A stretch of 64,000 nt of DNA. Source: Stenotrophomonas sp. VV52. GTDB taxonomy: Bacteria; Pseudomonadota; Gammaproteobacteria; Xanthomonadales; Xanthomonadaceae. This document shows, one piece after another, positions 17,512 to 27,402 of this stretch. The position numbers were made by a program, and so were the translations under genes. Positions within the stretch are counted from its first letter, which is position 1, and each line of letters starts with the position of its first letter. Location of the stretch: NCBI RefSeq assembly GCF_002893095.1, contig NZ_PKQQ01000006.1, forward strand, positions 62,001 through 126,000. The letters are read 5' to 3'. Under the pieces are notes generated by a model. That model ran no database searches, was not told where the DNA came from, and saw only the letters and a program-made list of their open reading frames with translations.

Positions 17512-18393
17512 TGAATCTCCCAGGGTTCCGCAGACACCTCGCAGCCATAAACTATGGCTTAGACGGAGGTGGTTATGAGCACGAAGCGGTACACCGATGA
17601 GTTCAAGATCGAGGCGGTCCGGCAGATCGTTGAGTACGGCCGACCTGATCAAGCATAGCTGGCTGGAGAGTGGCTCCGTGCATGGTCACCGCAAAGTGGC
17701 CACAGATCTGCTCGAGCGTGGCGAGACGTGTAGTCGTCATCACGTGGCACGCTTGATGAAGAACGAGGGGCTGCGAGCTGTGGTCGGCTATGGTCGGCGA
17801 CCACGCCCGTTGAGCGGCCCTGCTGGATCAGTCGCCAAGAACGTTCTGGCTCGCGGCTTCAAGGTCAGTGAACCCAATCGCGCTTGGGTCACGGACATCA
17901 CCTACATCCGCACGTACGACGGCTACCTGTACTTGGCGGTAGTGCTTGATCTGTTTTCGCGTCAGGTCGTTGGATGGGTAACCCGGCCAATTAAACGTAC
18001 GGACCTCGTTTTGCAGGCGCTATTGGCTGCAGTGTGGCGGCGCAAGCCAAGCCCCGGGCTTCTGCTTCACTCCGACCAGGGAACCCAGTTCACCAGCGAA
18101 GACTGGCAGAGCTTCCTGCGCGAGCACGACATCGTGTGCAGTATGAGTCGACGAGGAAACTGCCATGACACCGCAGCGATGGAGAGCTTCTTCCAGCTAC
18201 TGAGGCGGGAGCGCATTAAGCGGAGGATCTACAGCAATCACGACGAGGCGCGGGCCGACGTCTTCCAGTACATCGAGATGTTTTACAACCCAAAACGGCG
18301 ACACAGTTCCAACGACTGGCTGTCCCCGGTAGAGTTCGAGATGGAGCACGAACTAAACAGCTGACGACTGTCGACAAAACCCTGGGCGATCCA
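17512..18393 (+). mobile_element. Internally deleted IS3-family insertion sequence
   Basis: The ends are visible: left end TGAATCTCCCAGGGTT... from 17512, and right end complementary, reading TGGATCGCCCAGGGTT... inward from 18393. They match at about 19 of 26 positions and begin with the TG typical of the family. At 882 bp the element is about 350-400 bp shorter than normal. The flanking bases (..CAAC and GTAT..) do not form a target duplication, so the element has probably taken part in a deletion or rearrangement that removed the neighbouring helicase's 5' half. Confidence 0.75.
17576..18364 (+). pseudogene. IS3-family transposase, orfA start joined to orfB remainder
   Basis: From 17576 the first ~21 codons of OrfA are intact (MSTKRYTDEFKIEAVRQIVEY), then the frame stops after RPDQA. 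Immediately after the junction near 17640 the sequence continues in another frame as OrfB, from LIKHSWLESGSVHG to its natural end. Most of OrfA, the frameshift region and the OrfB N terminus are therefore deleted. The DDE catalytic residues remain (D in WVTDITY, D in HSDQGTQF, E in AMESFF), but the DNA-binding N-terminal part is gone, so the element is not autonomous. Confidence 0.8.
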
Positions 18394-18567
18394 GTATGCA
18401 GCGGTTTCGGGTGAGCCAAGTATTTCGATCATGAGCCTGCTCAGTACTCGACGCTTTCCACGGGCTCCTGTATCGCCAGCCCATTCTTTGGAACAGGCAT
18501 GCGGCAGGCCATTCGTCGTGCAATTGTTTCTTAGGAATTGCCCGCGACCACTGCAAGCCCGAGCACG
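18394..18567 (-). pseudogene. Possible gene remnant cut by the IS right end
   Basis: On the minus strand an open frame without a proper start reads ...QFLRNNCTNGLPHAC... to ...LMIEILGSPETAAY and is then broken by the IS terminal repeat at 18393. The composition looks coding, but I do not recognise the protein and it cannot be joined to the helicase fragment beyond the IS. Treat it as a tentative remnant. Confidence 0.3.
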
Positions 18568-19134
18568 TTAGCCGAGCTTCTGGATTGCGCGCTTACGCGG
18601 CGTCAGATTAGAAACCGCGTGCAATTCAGTTCCCAAAAAGTGGCGCTCATAATCCCAAACGGCAAACAAGTGTTCGCTACCGTTGTTCTCATTGCTGTTG
18701 AGGTAAAACCCGTAGCAATCCAAGAACAACTGTTCCAGGTACTTGGCCGTTCTATTGCCACACTCAAAGAACGTGACGTACAGCAATTGCTTGCTAGGCC
18801 ACTTCTCTTTGATATGGTTCGTCACTCGCGCCTCTGCTAGTCCTTTGCCTACATAGACGCACAGCATTGTGCGCGTTGCATGATCATCGCAATCGTCATA
18901 ATCGACCCACAAATGGTAAAGGCCCGCCTTACTACGCAGCCCCTTCAAGTTGTCCTTGTACGTAAAATCGCCCTGTTGGATCGCCTCTTCTATCGGGATC
19001 ACCGTGCAGAATGCACTTGCATTGATTATTTCGTCCGCCGTGGGTGGCTTGGCGAGCTCGAGACGAGCTAGGCTATCGAAAGCGGTGTAGTCAGCGTTTT
19101 GACAAGGAAAGTCTTGATCTTCGCACTTTGGCAT
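18568..19134 (-). CDS. GIY-YIG-like domain protein
   Basis: The 188-residue soluble protein has the layout of a GIY-YIG nuclease domain in its C-terminal half. GLYHLW stands in the GIY position, about 25 residues later CVYVGKG stands for YIG, then a basic ARVTNHIK segment follows, a glutamate in AKYLEQLFLDCYGF where the metal ligand is expected, and NSNEN at the end. The spacing fits, but each motif is variant, so catalytic activity is uncertain. The N-terminal ~60 residues are unrecognised. It may be a mobile-element endonuclease or a defence effector. It is transcribed toward the IS remnant. Confidence 0.55.
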   Translation of the reverse strand: MPKCEDQDFPCQNADYTAFDSLARLELAKPPTADEIINASAFCTVIPIEEAIQQGDFTYKDNLKGLRSKAGLYHLWVDYDDCDDHATRTMLCVYVGKGLAEARVTNHIKEKWPSKQLLYVTFFECGNRTAKYLEQLFLDCYGFYLNSNENNGSEHLFAVWDYERHFLGTELHAVSNLTPRKRAIQKLG

Positions 19135-19349
19135 TTGATTGCTCTTGCGGTTCGGGGCGAGGTAATTCTGTCAACTTTAAGGGCGGACCCACGCAAAGGT
19201 GCTCCAGCATCGTCAACGACCTGTGCTGTAGCCGCCTCGCAGATGCACGGCAGATGGTTGCAAACTTCCGCTTCAGGTGGCGGGTGGCCACTGCGCGGTG
19301 GCGGCCGGCCAGAAGTGGAGGCTCGGCCGACAACGCGGAAGCCATAGCG
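19135..19349. other. Intergenic region
   Basis: This 215-bp gap between two minus-strand genes probably contains the promoter of the GIY-YIG-like gene. No repeat or RNA gene is evident. Confidence 0.4.
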
Positions 19350-19952
19350 CTATCGGTGGCGAAGGCCATCGGGGCACTCCGGAAACCAGTATGCGACCGG
19401 CCGACCGCTAGGCAGGAACAGCTTGTTCTCTCGGGTGATCCAGTCTACCCACCCGGGCGACTGGTCGTAGTACGCCTTGGCGGCGTAGGCGCCGAGTGCA
19501 GCGTCGCGCTCGTGATCGGTTCTGAAAGGATATTTCGATACGAAGGCATCCGCCTCCGGCCACACCCGCAGCAGCGCCTTGGGATGGGAATCCGTCACGC
19601 GCGTCGAGGGCCACCGTTGCGCAATCGCGACCGCAGCCAATATCCCTTGCACTAGGCAAGCTCCACGCAGCGAGTTCACGTGGTTGACGGTCCCACCGCT
19701 TCCCCCCGCGAAAGCTACGGCGGCCCGAATTCGACGATCGGAGACTCGATCGCCGTCGTAAGTCGAGTACAAGGGCGCATCAATTCCCACTGCTGCGGGT
19801 GGTCCCTCAACGTGTGACGCAATCGAGCCCAGGCAGGTATCGGCCCCGGTACAGATACCGGAGTCGAGCCGGACGCCGGCGTCGTGCACGGTCATCACGC
19901 ACCAGCCCATAGCCAACTCGCCGCCGGGATCGATGCCAACAAACTGGATCAT
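19350..19952 (-). CDS. DUF429 family protein (RNase H-like fold)
   Basis: The 200-residue protein begins with VGIDPGGELAMGWCV and has a second conserved acidic strand, VGIDAPLYS, followed near the C terminus by RTDHERDAALGAYAAKAY. This series of acidic residues is typical of DUF429, a family predicted to adopt an RNase H-like nuclease fold with no settled function. It is the gene next to the integrase and is transcribed in the same direction, so it may be cargo of the tRNA-borne element. Confidence 0.65.
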   Translation of the reverse strand: MIQFVGIDPGGELAMGWCVMTVHDAGVRLDSGICTGADTCLGSIASHVEGPPAAVGIDAPLYSTYDGDRVSDRRIRAAVAFAGGSGGTVNHVNSLRGACLVQGILAAVAIAQRWPSTRVTDSHPKALLRVWPEADAFVSKYPFRTDHERDAALGAYAAKAYYDQSPGWVDWITRENKLFLPSGRPVAYWFPECPDGLRHR

Positions 19953-19995
19953 GGCGCCCTCTCTGATCTGCGGTTGCAGCCGCTCCCGCTAATTG

Positions 19996-20941
19996 TCATA
20001 TAGCCTCGCGAACCATCGACACAACGTTGGCATTGAGCCTCAAACCGTCCAAGTAGTCCGCCCACGCCTGCATCCTCTTCTTGCGCTCTGGGAGGTGTGC
20101 CGTTCGGTTGTAGGCTCGCCCGAGCGGATCACGGACAGCGTGCGCCAACTGGTGCTCGAGGTAGTCAGGACGGAAGCCTAGGACTTCATCCAAGACAGCT
20201 CGCGCCATGGACCGGAACCCGTGTCCGGTGATGATGTCGCCGTTAAAGCCAAGGTAGCGCAGCGCGGCGTTGATCGTGTTCTCGCTCATTGGTCGTTTTG
20301 CGCTCCTGACTCCGGGGAAGACGAATTCGCTTCGAATCGTGAGAGGGCGAAGATCCGCCAGGATCTCTTTCGCTTGGGAAGAAAGAGGGACGATGTGGGG
20401 TGTCCCGGTGTTGCTGGCGGTAAAACGCCACTCCGCTGTGCGCAGATCAATATCCACCCACCGCCCTTTCAGCAGCTCCCCTGGGCGGACGAACAGCATG
20501 GGGGCCAACTTCAAAGCTGCCAAAGTCACGGGAAATCTACGGTAGGAATGCATCGCCCGGAGCAGGTCGGCGCTCGCGCTTCACGGACCCGGGGCTTAAA
20601 CCTTCCTTCGCCCGCTTAGACAGAAGTTCGGCAGCGATCGCGCCGAACGTTGTCTCTACCCGCTCGACGTTCGCAGCTGGCTCGATCTTGGCGACGAGTG
20701 ATGAATTACACCCACCCTTTACCAAGGCGCGTAGGCGGTCACGTTCGGTACGCGCCTCCGCCAGTCCCATCGCCGGGTATTCCGCCATCGTGATGATGCT
20801 TGGCTTGCCGGCGTAGCGATATCGATATCGCCAGACCTTCGAACTGCTGGGACGGACTTCGATGCACAAGCCATTGGTATCCGCGATGCGGTATGCGCTC
20901 TCGCGCGGCTTGAGTGTGCGCAGCTTGGTGTCGGTGAGCAT
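19996..20941 (-). pseudogene. P4-type tyrosine integrase, internally deleted and frameshifted
   Basis: The 5' part (20941 back to about 20575) encodes the N-terminal arm-binding domain of a P4-like integrase (MLTDTKLRTLKPRESAYRIAD...) as far as GSVKRERR. The 3' part resumes in another frame as LLRAMHSYRRFPVTLAALKL and runs to a natural stop at 19996. It includes catalytic-domain pieces such as RPGELLKGRW, HGFRSMARAVL and LEHQLAHAVRDPLGRAYNR. Compared with the usual ~400 residues, about 90-100 core-binding residues are missing. The enzyme should be inactive. The gene sits beside the 3' end of tRNA-Ile, the standard target of this class. Confidence 0.85.
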
Positions 20942-21005
20942 GTGAGTCAGCCATTTGTGAGTCAGCCAAAACGCGGCTGGCCCTCTGACTCACAGCCTGA
21001 CTCAC
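20942..21005. repeat. Four GTGAGTCA motifs, two direct and two inverted
   Basis: GTGAGTCA occurs at 20942-20949 and 20957-20964, each inside the longer repeat TGTGAGTCAGCCA. Its complement TGACTCAC occurs at 20986-20993 and 20998-21005. The cluster abuts the integrase start codon and lies between the gene and the tRNA attachment site, where arm-type integrase or excisionase sites are expected. Confidence 0.6.
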
Positions 21006-21118
21006 TTTTATTCCGGTTTCAATCGGACAGGCTCAGACGGTAGAGGGCAACAAACCCCGCAATTTTCGGGGTTTATGGTCGAATCGCGGACTTGCTTGGA
21101 CAATGCCGGACGCTTATG

Positions 21119-21194
21119 TGGTGGGCCCACCAGGATTCGAACCTGGAACCAAAGGATTATGAGTCCTCTGCTCTAACCGTTGAGCTATAGGCCC
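21119..21194 (-). tRNA. tRNA-Ile (CAU anticodon, tRNA-Ile2)
   Basis: A 76-nt tRNA with encoded CCA. The acceptor stem pairs GGGCCTA with TGGGCCC. The T-arm contains GGTTCGAATCC and the anticodon loop reads CTCATAA, anticodon CAU. Overall it resembles the gammaproteobacterial ileX-type gene, whose C34 is converted to lysidine by TilS so that it reads AUA. A methionine tRNA is the alternative but fits less well. Its 3' end is the boundary of the accessory island. Confidence 0.9.
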
Positions 21195-21264
21195 TGCGCG
21201 GGTGCACAGTGTAGTGGACGCCACAGGGGCCTTTCCACTGGTACCGGGCTGGGCAGGGGCGGGG

Positions 21265-22554
21265 CTAGTCCAGTGCATTGGCCAGCGCCGTCACCCGCCA
21301 TTCGTTCCGCTTGGCCAGCGCGCGCAGGGCACGCGAGTGAAGCAGCCGAGACGCGGCTACCCGCCGCCAGAAGTCAGCCGCCAGCGGCGCGGCCAAACGC
21401 AGGCGGCGTTGGTCGGCCTGGCACCGTGGCGCAACCGGCCTGATGGGGGCTAGGTCGGGCAGTCCTCCTGCACGTGACGGTGCCAGCGACATGGGCAACA
21501 TGTCGTACGCGGGGGCCAGTTTCAGGGGCCCATGGTCGGCCAAGTGAAATGCAAGGTTTCCTTGGTGCATGTCGCTGTTGCCGATCAGCCGCCCGAAAGC
21601 GTGTAGCAGTCCCATGCTATCGACGGCTTCCGCAGTCAGCCAGCCTTGGGCATGCAACTCCTTGCCCACGCTGCCCCAGCTCGAAGTCACATCGCCCACA
21701 AACGCCGACGAAAGCGACAGCAGAGAGACGAGTCCGCGGCGGCCCAGGACGTTCGGTGTTCGGTCGAAGCGCTCTACCTCAAGAAGCGTAAACCCTCGCG
21801 CATGGATCAACTCCGAGGTGGCGGCGTCCACGCCCGCGTCTCGCAGGCACTGCAGAGCAATGTGCTCGCATACGAGCAGGTCCGCCCAGCGTTGGCCCGC
21901 CTCGCCTTCAGCTGCTCGTGCGAACTTCACCAGCACGGCCCTGCGCTGTTCGTCTGCTGCGACGGTGGCTGTGAACTTGGGTTGCTCGCCGCCTGGTCCT
22001 GAGGAGACCCCCTTACCGATTGCCAGGCCTTGGGCGCGCTCCGGATAGGCACGGTTGCGATCCACTTCGTGCACTTGGTCAGGCGGGCATTCAAGCCCGG
22101 TCAGCGCGGCGTGGAGTGCGGGCTCTCCCGGCAGGATGTCGCCGACACCGGTTCCTCCGGTTAGCGCGAGGTGGTTGAGCAGGCTCGTCGGTGAGGCGTG
22201 GTCGCCTGGCAAGCTAAGGCCCGGCTGGTGGGCGCGTCGCTGGGCGTGCAACCTGCCCAGGAACCCTTGGGGCCGGAGGTCGTCGAGGTACCAGGGCAGG
22301 CCCAGGAAGATGTCGCCATCCGGGCATCTGGTGAGGTTGGGTCGCGTGGAGGTGAGATGCGCCCTGAATGTTTCGCCTGGCAAGGATTCGAGATGGCCCA
22401 GGCGCTCGACGGTGGCGTCTTCTTTCAGGCCAAAGAGAGGGAAGTGTCTGTTGGGGGGAATAGCGACCATGTGGGCAGCGTGGGGCATGCGCGGCGGTCC
22501 CGGGAACGCAATTTGTTGCATTCGGGGGAAGGGCCGTCTCCGTTCGGTGGTCAT
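21265..22554 (-). CDS. yjjJ: HipA-like (YjjJ-type) kinase without N-terminal HTH
   Basis: HipA-type proteins are serine/threonine kinases; HipA itself phosphorylates glutamyl-tRNA synthetase. This 429-residue protein has the GEQPKF P-loop-like motif, the catalytic loop GRLIGNSDMHQGN and the metal site APAYDMLPM, so the kinase core looks complete. YjjJ-type relatives start with a helix-turn-helix fused to the kinase. Here recognisable homology begins only around residue 33 (NRHFPLFG), and the preceding residues are Pro- and His-rich and unlike an HTH. No hipB-like antitoxin gene is adjacent. The start is uncertain because no ribosome site is visible. The substrate is unknown. Confidence 0.75.
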   Translation of the reverse strand: MTTERRRPFPRMQQIAFPGPPRMPHAAHMVAIPPNRHFPLFGLKEDATVERLGHLESLPGETFRAHLTSTRPNLTRCPDGDIFLGLPWYLDDLRPQGFLGRLHAQRRAHQPGLSLPGDHASPTSLLNHLALTGGTGVGDILPGEPALHAALTGLECPPDQVHEVDRNRAYPERAQGLAIGKGVSSGPGGEQPKFTATVAADEQRRAVLVKFARAAEGEAGQRWADLLVCEHIALQCLRDAGVDAATSELIHARGFTLLEVERFDRTPNVLGRRGLVSLLSLSSAFVGDVTSSWGSVGKELHAQGWLTAEAVDSMGLLHAFGRLIGNSDMHQGNLAFHLADHGPLKLAPAYDMLPMSLAPSRAGGLPDLAPIRPVAPRCQADQRRLRLAAPLAADFWRRVAASRLLHSRALRALAKRNEWRVTALANALD

Positions 22555-22675
22555 TCGTTACCGGGCCGATCGGCAGCGTCGGCGGTCGTTTGGGAACCGA
22601 CCCTACCGCTGAGCGTCCGCGTTAGCCCTAAGCGCCCACCGACCCGCAACGGCGCCCTCATCTGCAATGGACACC

Positions 22676-22710
22676 CACAAAAAACCCCGCCGAAGCGGGG
22701 TTTTTCTTTC
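22676..22710 (-). terminator. Intrinsic terminator downstream of rpoD
   Basis: Stem AAAACCCCGC / GCGGGGTTTT (22681-22690, 22695-22704) with a CGAA loop and U-tracts in both orientations. It lies directly after the rpoD stop and could act on both strands. Confidence 0.85.
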
Positions 22711-22728
22711 AACGCACCAACGCTGGAA

Positions 22729-24579
<1,851 letters not shown>

Positions 24580-24669
24580 GTAGTGCTCGCGCCACCGGCA
24601 GGGATGAGGAATAGAACCTAGCATTATACCAGCCCAGCGCCCCCTCGGGCCCGGGCGGTGGTCCCGGGG

Positions 24670-25110
24670 TCAGGGTCTGAGCAGGAAAGTCACTGGACCA
24701 TCGTTGACCAGGCTGACAACCATATGGGCGCCGAACTGCCCGGTTTCCACCCCCGAAACATGCTTTTGACGACAGATCTCCACCAATCTGTTGAATCCAC
24801 GTTCAGCCTCGGCGGGGGGCGCGGCGGTACTGAAACCCGGTCGCATCCCGCTGGAGGTGTCCGCCGCCAGGGTGAACTGGCTGACCAGCAGCAGGCCGCC
24901 CCCTGTCTCCCCCAGGGATCGGTTCATTTTTCCGCTGTCATCTGCAAACACACGGTAACCAAGCAGCCGATCGGCCATCCGGGCGATCTGGGCGTCGGTG
25001 TCGCCCGGTTCCATGCCGACCAGGGCCAGCAGGCCGGGGCCGATCTGGCCGACCACGGCCCCGTCGACGCTGACGCTGGCCTGGGTAACGCGCTGGATGA
25101 GGACAAGCAT
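24670..25110 (-). CDS. dtd: D-aminoacyl-tRNA deacylase
   Basis: Dtd hydrolyses D-aminoacyl-tRNAs (and glycyl-tRNA-Ala), protecting translation from mischarging. At 146 residues it has the family length. Both active-site signatures are visible: SQFTL and the Gly-Pro motif NDGPVTF. The ATG at 25110 gives the canonical MLVLIQRVTQASVSV start. It is divergent from the acyltransferase gene (73 bp) and lies 90 bp upstream of rpoD on the same strand. Confidence 0.95.
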   Translation of the reverse strand: MLVLIQRVTQASVSVDGAVVGQIGPGLLALVGMEPGDTDAQIARMADRLLGYRVFADDSGKMNRSLGETGGGLLLVSQFTLAADTSSGMRPGFSTAAPPAEAERGFNRLVEICRQKHVSGVETGQFGAHMVVSLVNDGPVTFLLRP

Positions 25111-25183
25111 GGCAGGGGCGATTCCGCTGGAGGGGCGGCCTACCTTAGTAGTTGGGCGCGCGCACCGGCTAGACTTTGACGCG

Positions 25184-26101
25184 ATGAAACCGCAAACCAC
25201 CGCCCGCCTGGCCTACCGCGCCGCTGCCCTGTTCACCCGCCTGCCCTGGTCCTGGCTGCGCGGTTTCGCGCATGCGCTGGCCGGGCTGTGGATCGCCCTG
25301 AACGCCCGCGAGAGCCGGGTGACCCGGCGCAACCTGGAGCTGGCCTACCCGGAGCTGTCAGCCGACCAGCGCGCGGCCCTGCACAAGGCGGTGCTGCGCT
25401 CGACCGCCCTGCAGGCGGTGGAAACCCTGCGCCTGTGGACCCGCCCGCGCGATCAGAACCTGGCCCTGCTCACCGAGCGGCACGGCGAAGCCCTGTACGA
25501 CGCGGCCCTGGCCAGTGGCAAGGGCGTGATCGTGGCCGCCCCGCACTACGGCAACTGGGAGCTGCTCAACCAGTGGTTGGCCTCGCGCGGGCCGATCGCC
25601 ATCGTCTACAAGGCGCCCGATGAAGCGGTGGGCGACGAATTCCTGCAGTTGGTGCGCGGTGGCAGCAACGTGCAGCAGGTGCGCGCCGAAGGCCCGGCCG
25701 TGCGCCAGCTGTTCAAGGTACTCAAGGACGGCGGCGCCACCGGAATTCTGCCGGACCAGCAGCCCAAGGCCGGCGACGGCGTGTTCGCGCCGTTCTTCGG
25801 GGTGGAAGCGCTGACCATGACCCTGGTTAACAGGCTGGCCGAACGCACCGGCGCCACCGTGCTCTACGGGTGGTGCGAACGCACGGGCCCGGGCATGCAG
25901 TTCGCACTGCACATCACTCCGGCCGCGCCGGCGGTGGCCGACCCGGACCCGCGTACCGCGGCCAGTGCGCTGAACGCCGGAATCGAGGCGATCGCCCGCC
26001 GCGACCCCGCCCAGTACCAGTGGACCTACAAGCGCTATACGCTGCGCCCGCCGCACAGCGACGAGGTGGACCCGTATGCCACCGAGGAGCACCCGCACTA
26101 G
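25184..26101 (+). CDS. Lipid A acyltransferase (LpxL/HtrB family)
   Basis: Enzymes of this family add the secondary acyl chains to Kdo2-lipid IVA at the inner membrane. The 305-residue length matches the family. The catalytic H-x4-E motif is HYGNWE at 121-126, the N terminus has a membrane-associated hydrophobic helix, and GILPDQQPKAG is a typical conserved block. The ATG at 25184 was taken because the longer open frame upstream overlaps the dtd promoter and is not family-like. Whether it is the laurate (LpxL) or myristate (LpxM) type cannot be told from sequence alone. Confidence 0.88.
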   Translation: MKPQTTARLAYRAAALFTRLPWSWLRGFAHALAGLWIALNARESRVTRRNLELAYPELSADQRAALHKAVLRSTALQAVETLRLWTRPRDQNLALLTERHGEALYDAALASGKGVIVAAPHYGNWELLNQWLASRGPIAIVYKAPDEAVGDEFLQLVRGGSNVQQVRAEGPAVRQLFKVLKDGGATGILPDQQPKAGDGVFAPFFGVEALTMTLVNRLAERTGATVLYGWCERTGPGMQFALHITPAAPAVADPDPRTAASALNAGIEAIARRDPAQYQWTYKRYTLRPPHSDEVDPYATEEHPH

Positions 26102-26178
26102 CCGCCCCACCGACTGCGACGCTGTGTCGCGCGGCGCGCAATTGAATCAGCGCCTTCCGACCCCACTGTGAAACCACG

Positions 26179-27315
26179 ATGTCCCCCACGGCCCCCGCCA
26201 TGTCCCCAGCTGCTTCTTCCCCGTTCGGCGATCCGGCCGCGATCCGCTGCGAGCGCGCGGTGGCCGAACTGCGCGCCGGTCGCCCGGTGGTGATCGACGA
26301 CAGCCAGGGCCAGCGCCTGGCCTTCATCGCCCTGGACAGCAGTACCCGCAGCAGCTACACCGCCTTTGCCGAGGTCGCCGCCGGCCAGCATTACCTGTTC
26401 CTCACCGCCACCCGTGCGCGGGTGCTGGGCGTGGCCGCCGAGCACGGCGCCCGGGTGCCGCTGGCTGGGATCGACTTCGATGCCCTGCCCTCGCTGAGCT
26501 ACCTGCGCGAACCCGAGCCGATGCCGGCCGGGTGGACGGCCGGGCAGGCGCTGGACGATGGCGCGGTGGAGATCGCCCGGCTCGGGCTGCTGCTGCCGGC
26601 CATGGTCGGGGTGCTGCTGGCGCCCGGCGATGACCGCTTCGACAGCTGCGCGCAGGTGTCGCTGTGCGACCTGGCCCAGGGCGCCGAACAGGCCGCCCAC
26701 GCCTACGAACTGGTGGCGCGCTCGCCGGTGCCGCTGCGCGAGGTGGGCATGACCGAATTTGCGGTGTTCCGCGGCGGGGTCGCCCAGCGCGACCAGGTCG
26801 CGATCATCGTGGGCAACCCGGACTTCGCCGGGGTGGTACCGGTGCGCGTGCATTCCTCCTGCCTGACCGGCGACCTGTTCGGCTCGCTCAAATGCGACTG
26901 CGGCGACCAGCTGCGGCGTGGCCTGCGCAAGCTCAAGGAGCTGGGCGGCGGCGTGCTGCTGTACCTGGACCAGGAAGGTCGCGGCACCGGCATCGCCGCG
27001 AAGATGCGCGCCTATGGCTACCAGCACGATGGGCTGGACACGATCGACGCCGACGCGCAGCTGGGCTTCGGTGCCGACGAGCGCCGCTACGGCAGCGCGG
27101 TGGCGATGCTGCAGGGCCTGGGCGTGCAGCGCATCCAGCTGCTCAGCAACAATCCGACCAAGGCCCAGCGCCTGCGCCATGCCGGGATCGAGGTGGTGGA
27201 CTGCGTGCCGGTAACCGGCGACATCACCGCCGAGAACGAACATTACCTGCGCACCAAGGCCGAACGCGCCGGCCATATGCTCGATGTGGACGCGCTGATC
27301 CAGGCCGCGCAATAG
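26179..27315 (+). CDS. GTP cyclohydrolase II-type protein with degenerate RibB-like N terminus
   Basis: GTP cyclohydrolase II opens GTP to 2,5-diamino-6-ribosylamino-4-pyrimidinone phosphate, the first step of riboflavin synthesis. The C-terminal domain (about 190-378) keeps the zinc cysteines C228, C239 and C241 and the DQEGRGTG motif (264-271), so the active site looks intact. The N-terminal ~180 residues align in length with DHBP synthase (RibB) but lack its metal and substrate residues. It stands alone rather than in a rib operon, so it may be a paralogue of the main RibA or RibBA. The call is firm for the domain, less firm for its in vivo role. Confidence 0.85.
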   Translation: MSPTAPAMSPAASSPFGDPAAIRCERAVAELRAGRPVVIDDSQGQRLAFIALDSSTRSSYTAFAEVAAGQHYLFLTATRARVLGVAAEHGARVPLAGIDFDALPSLSYLREPEPMPAGWTAGQALDDGAVEIARLGLLLPAMVGVLLAPGDDRFDSCAQVSLCDLAQGAEQAAHAYELVARSPVPLREVGMTEFAVFRGGVAQRDQVAIIVGNPDFAGVVPVRVHSSCLTGDLFGSLKCDCGDQLRRGLRKLKELGGGVLLYLDQEGRGTGIAAKMRAYGYQHDGLDTIDADAQLGFGADERRYGSAVAMLQGLGVQRIQLLSNNPTKAQRLRHAGIEVVDCVPVTGDITAENEHYLRTKAERAGHMLDVDALIQAAQ

Positions 27316-27402
27316 CGCACGCCAACCTGCTACCGTCGTCGCGACGGGCGCAGCCGACCTGATGCGGACGCCCGGCATGTTTCCTCCTGCCGAGCACCCG
27401 CC

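Noticed and set aside
17597..18364. A complete, active IS3 transposase
   Set aside because: The DDE residues are present, but orfA is lost after about 21 codons and the orfB start is deleted, so this is a remnant.
1..21000. Second copy of the tRNA-Ile 3' end as far attachment site
   Set aside because: I looked for a repeat of the tRNA 3' sequence (GGTTCGAATCC...GGGCCCACCA and its complement) and found only chance partial matches, such as AGGTTCGAAC near 2290.
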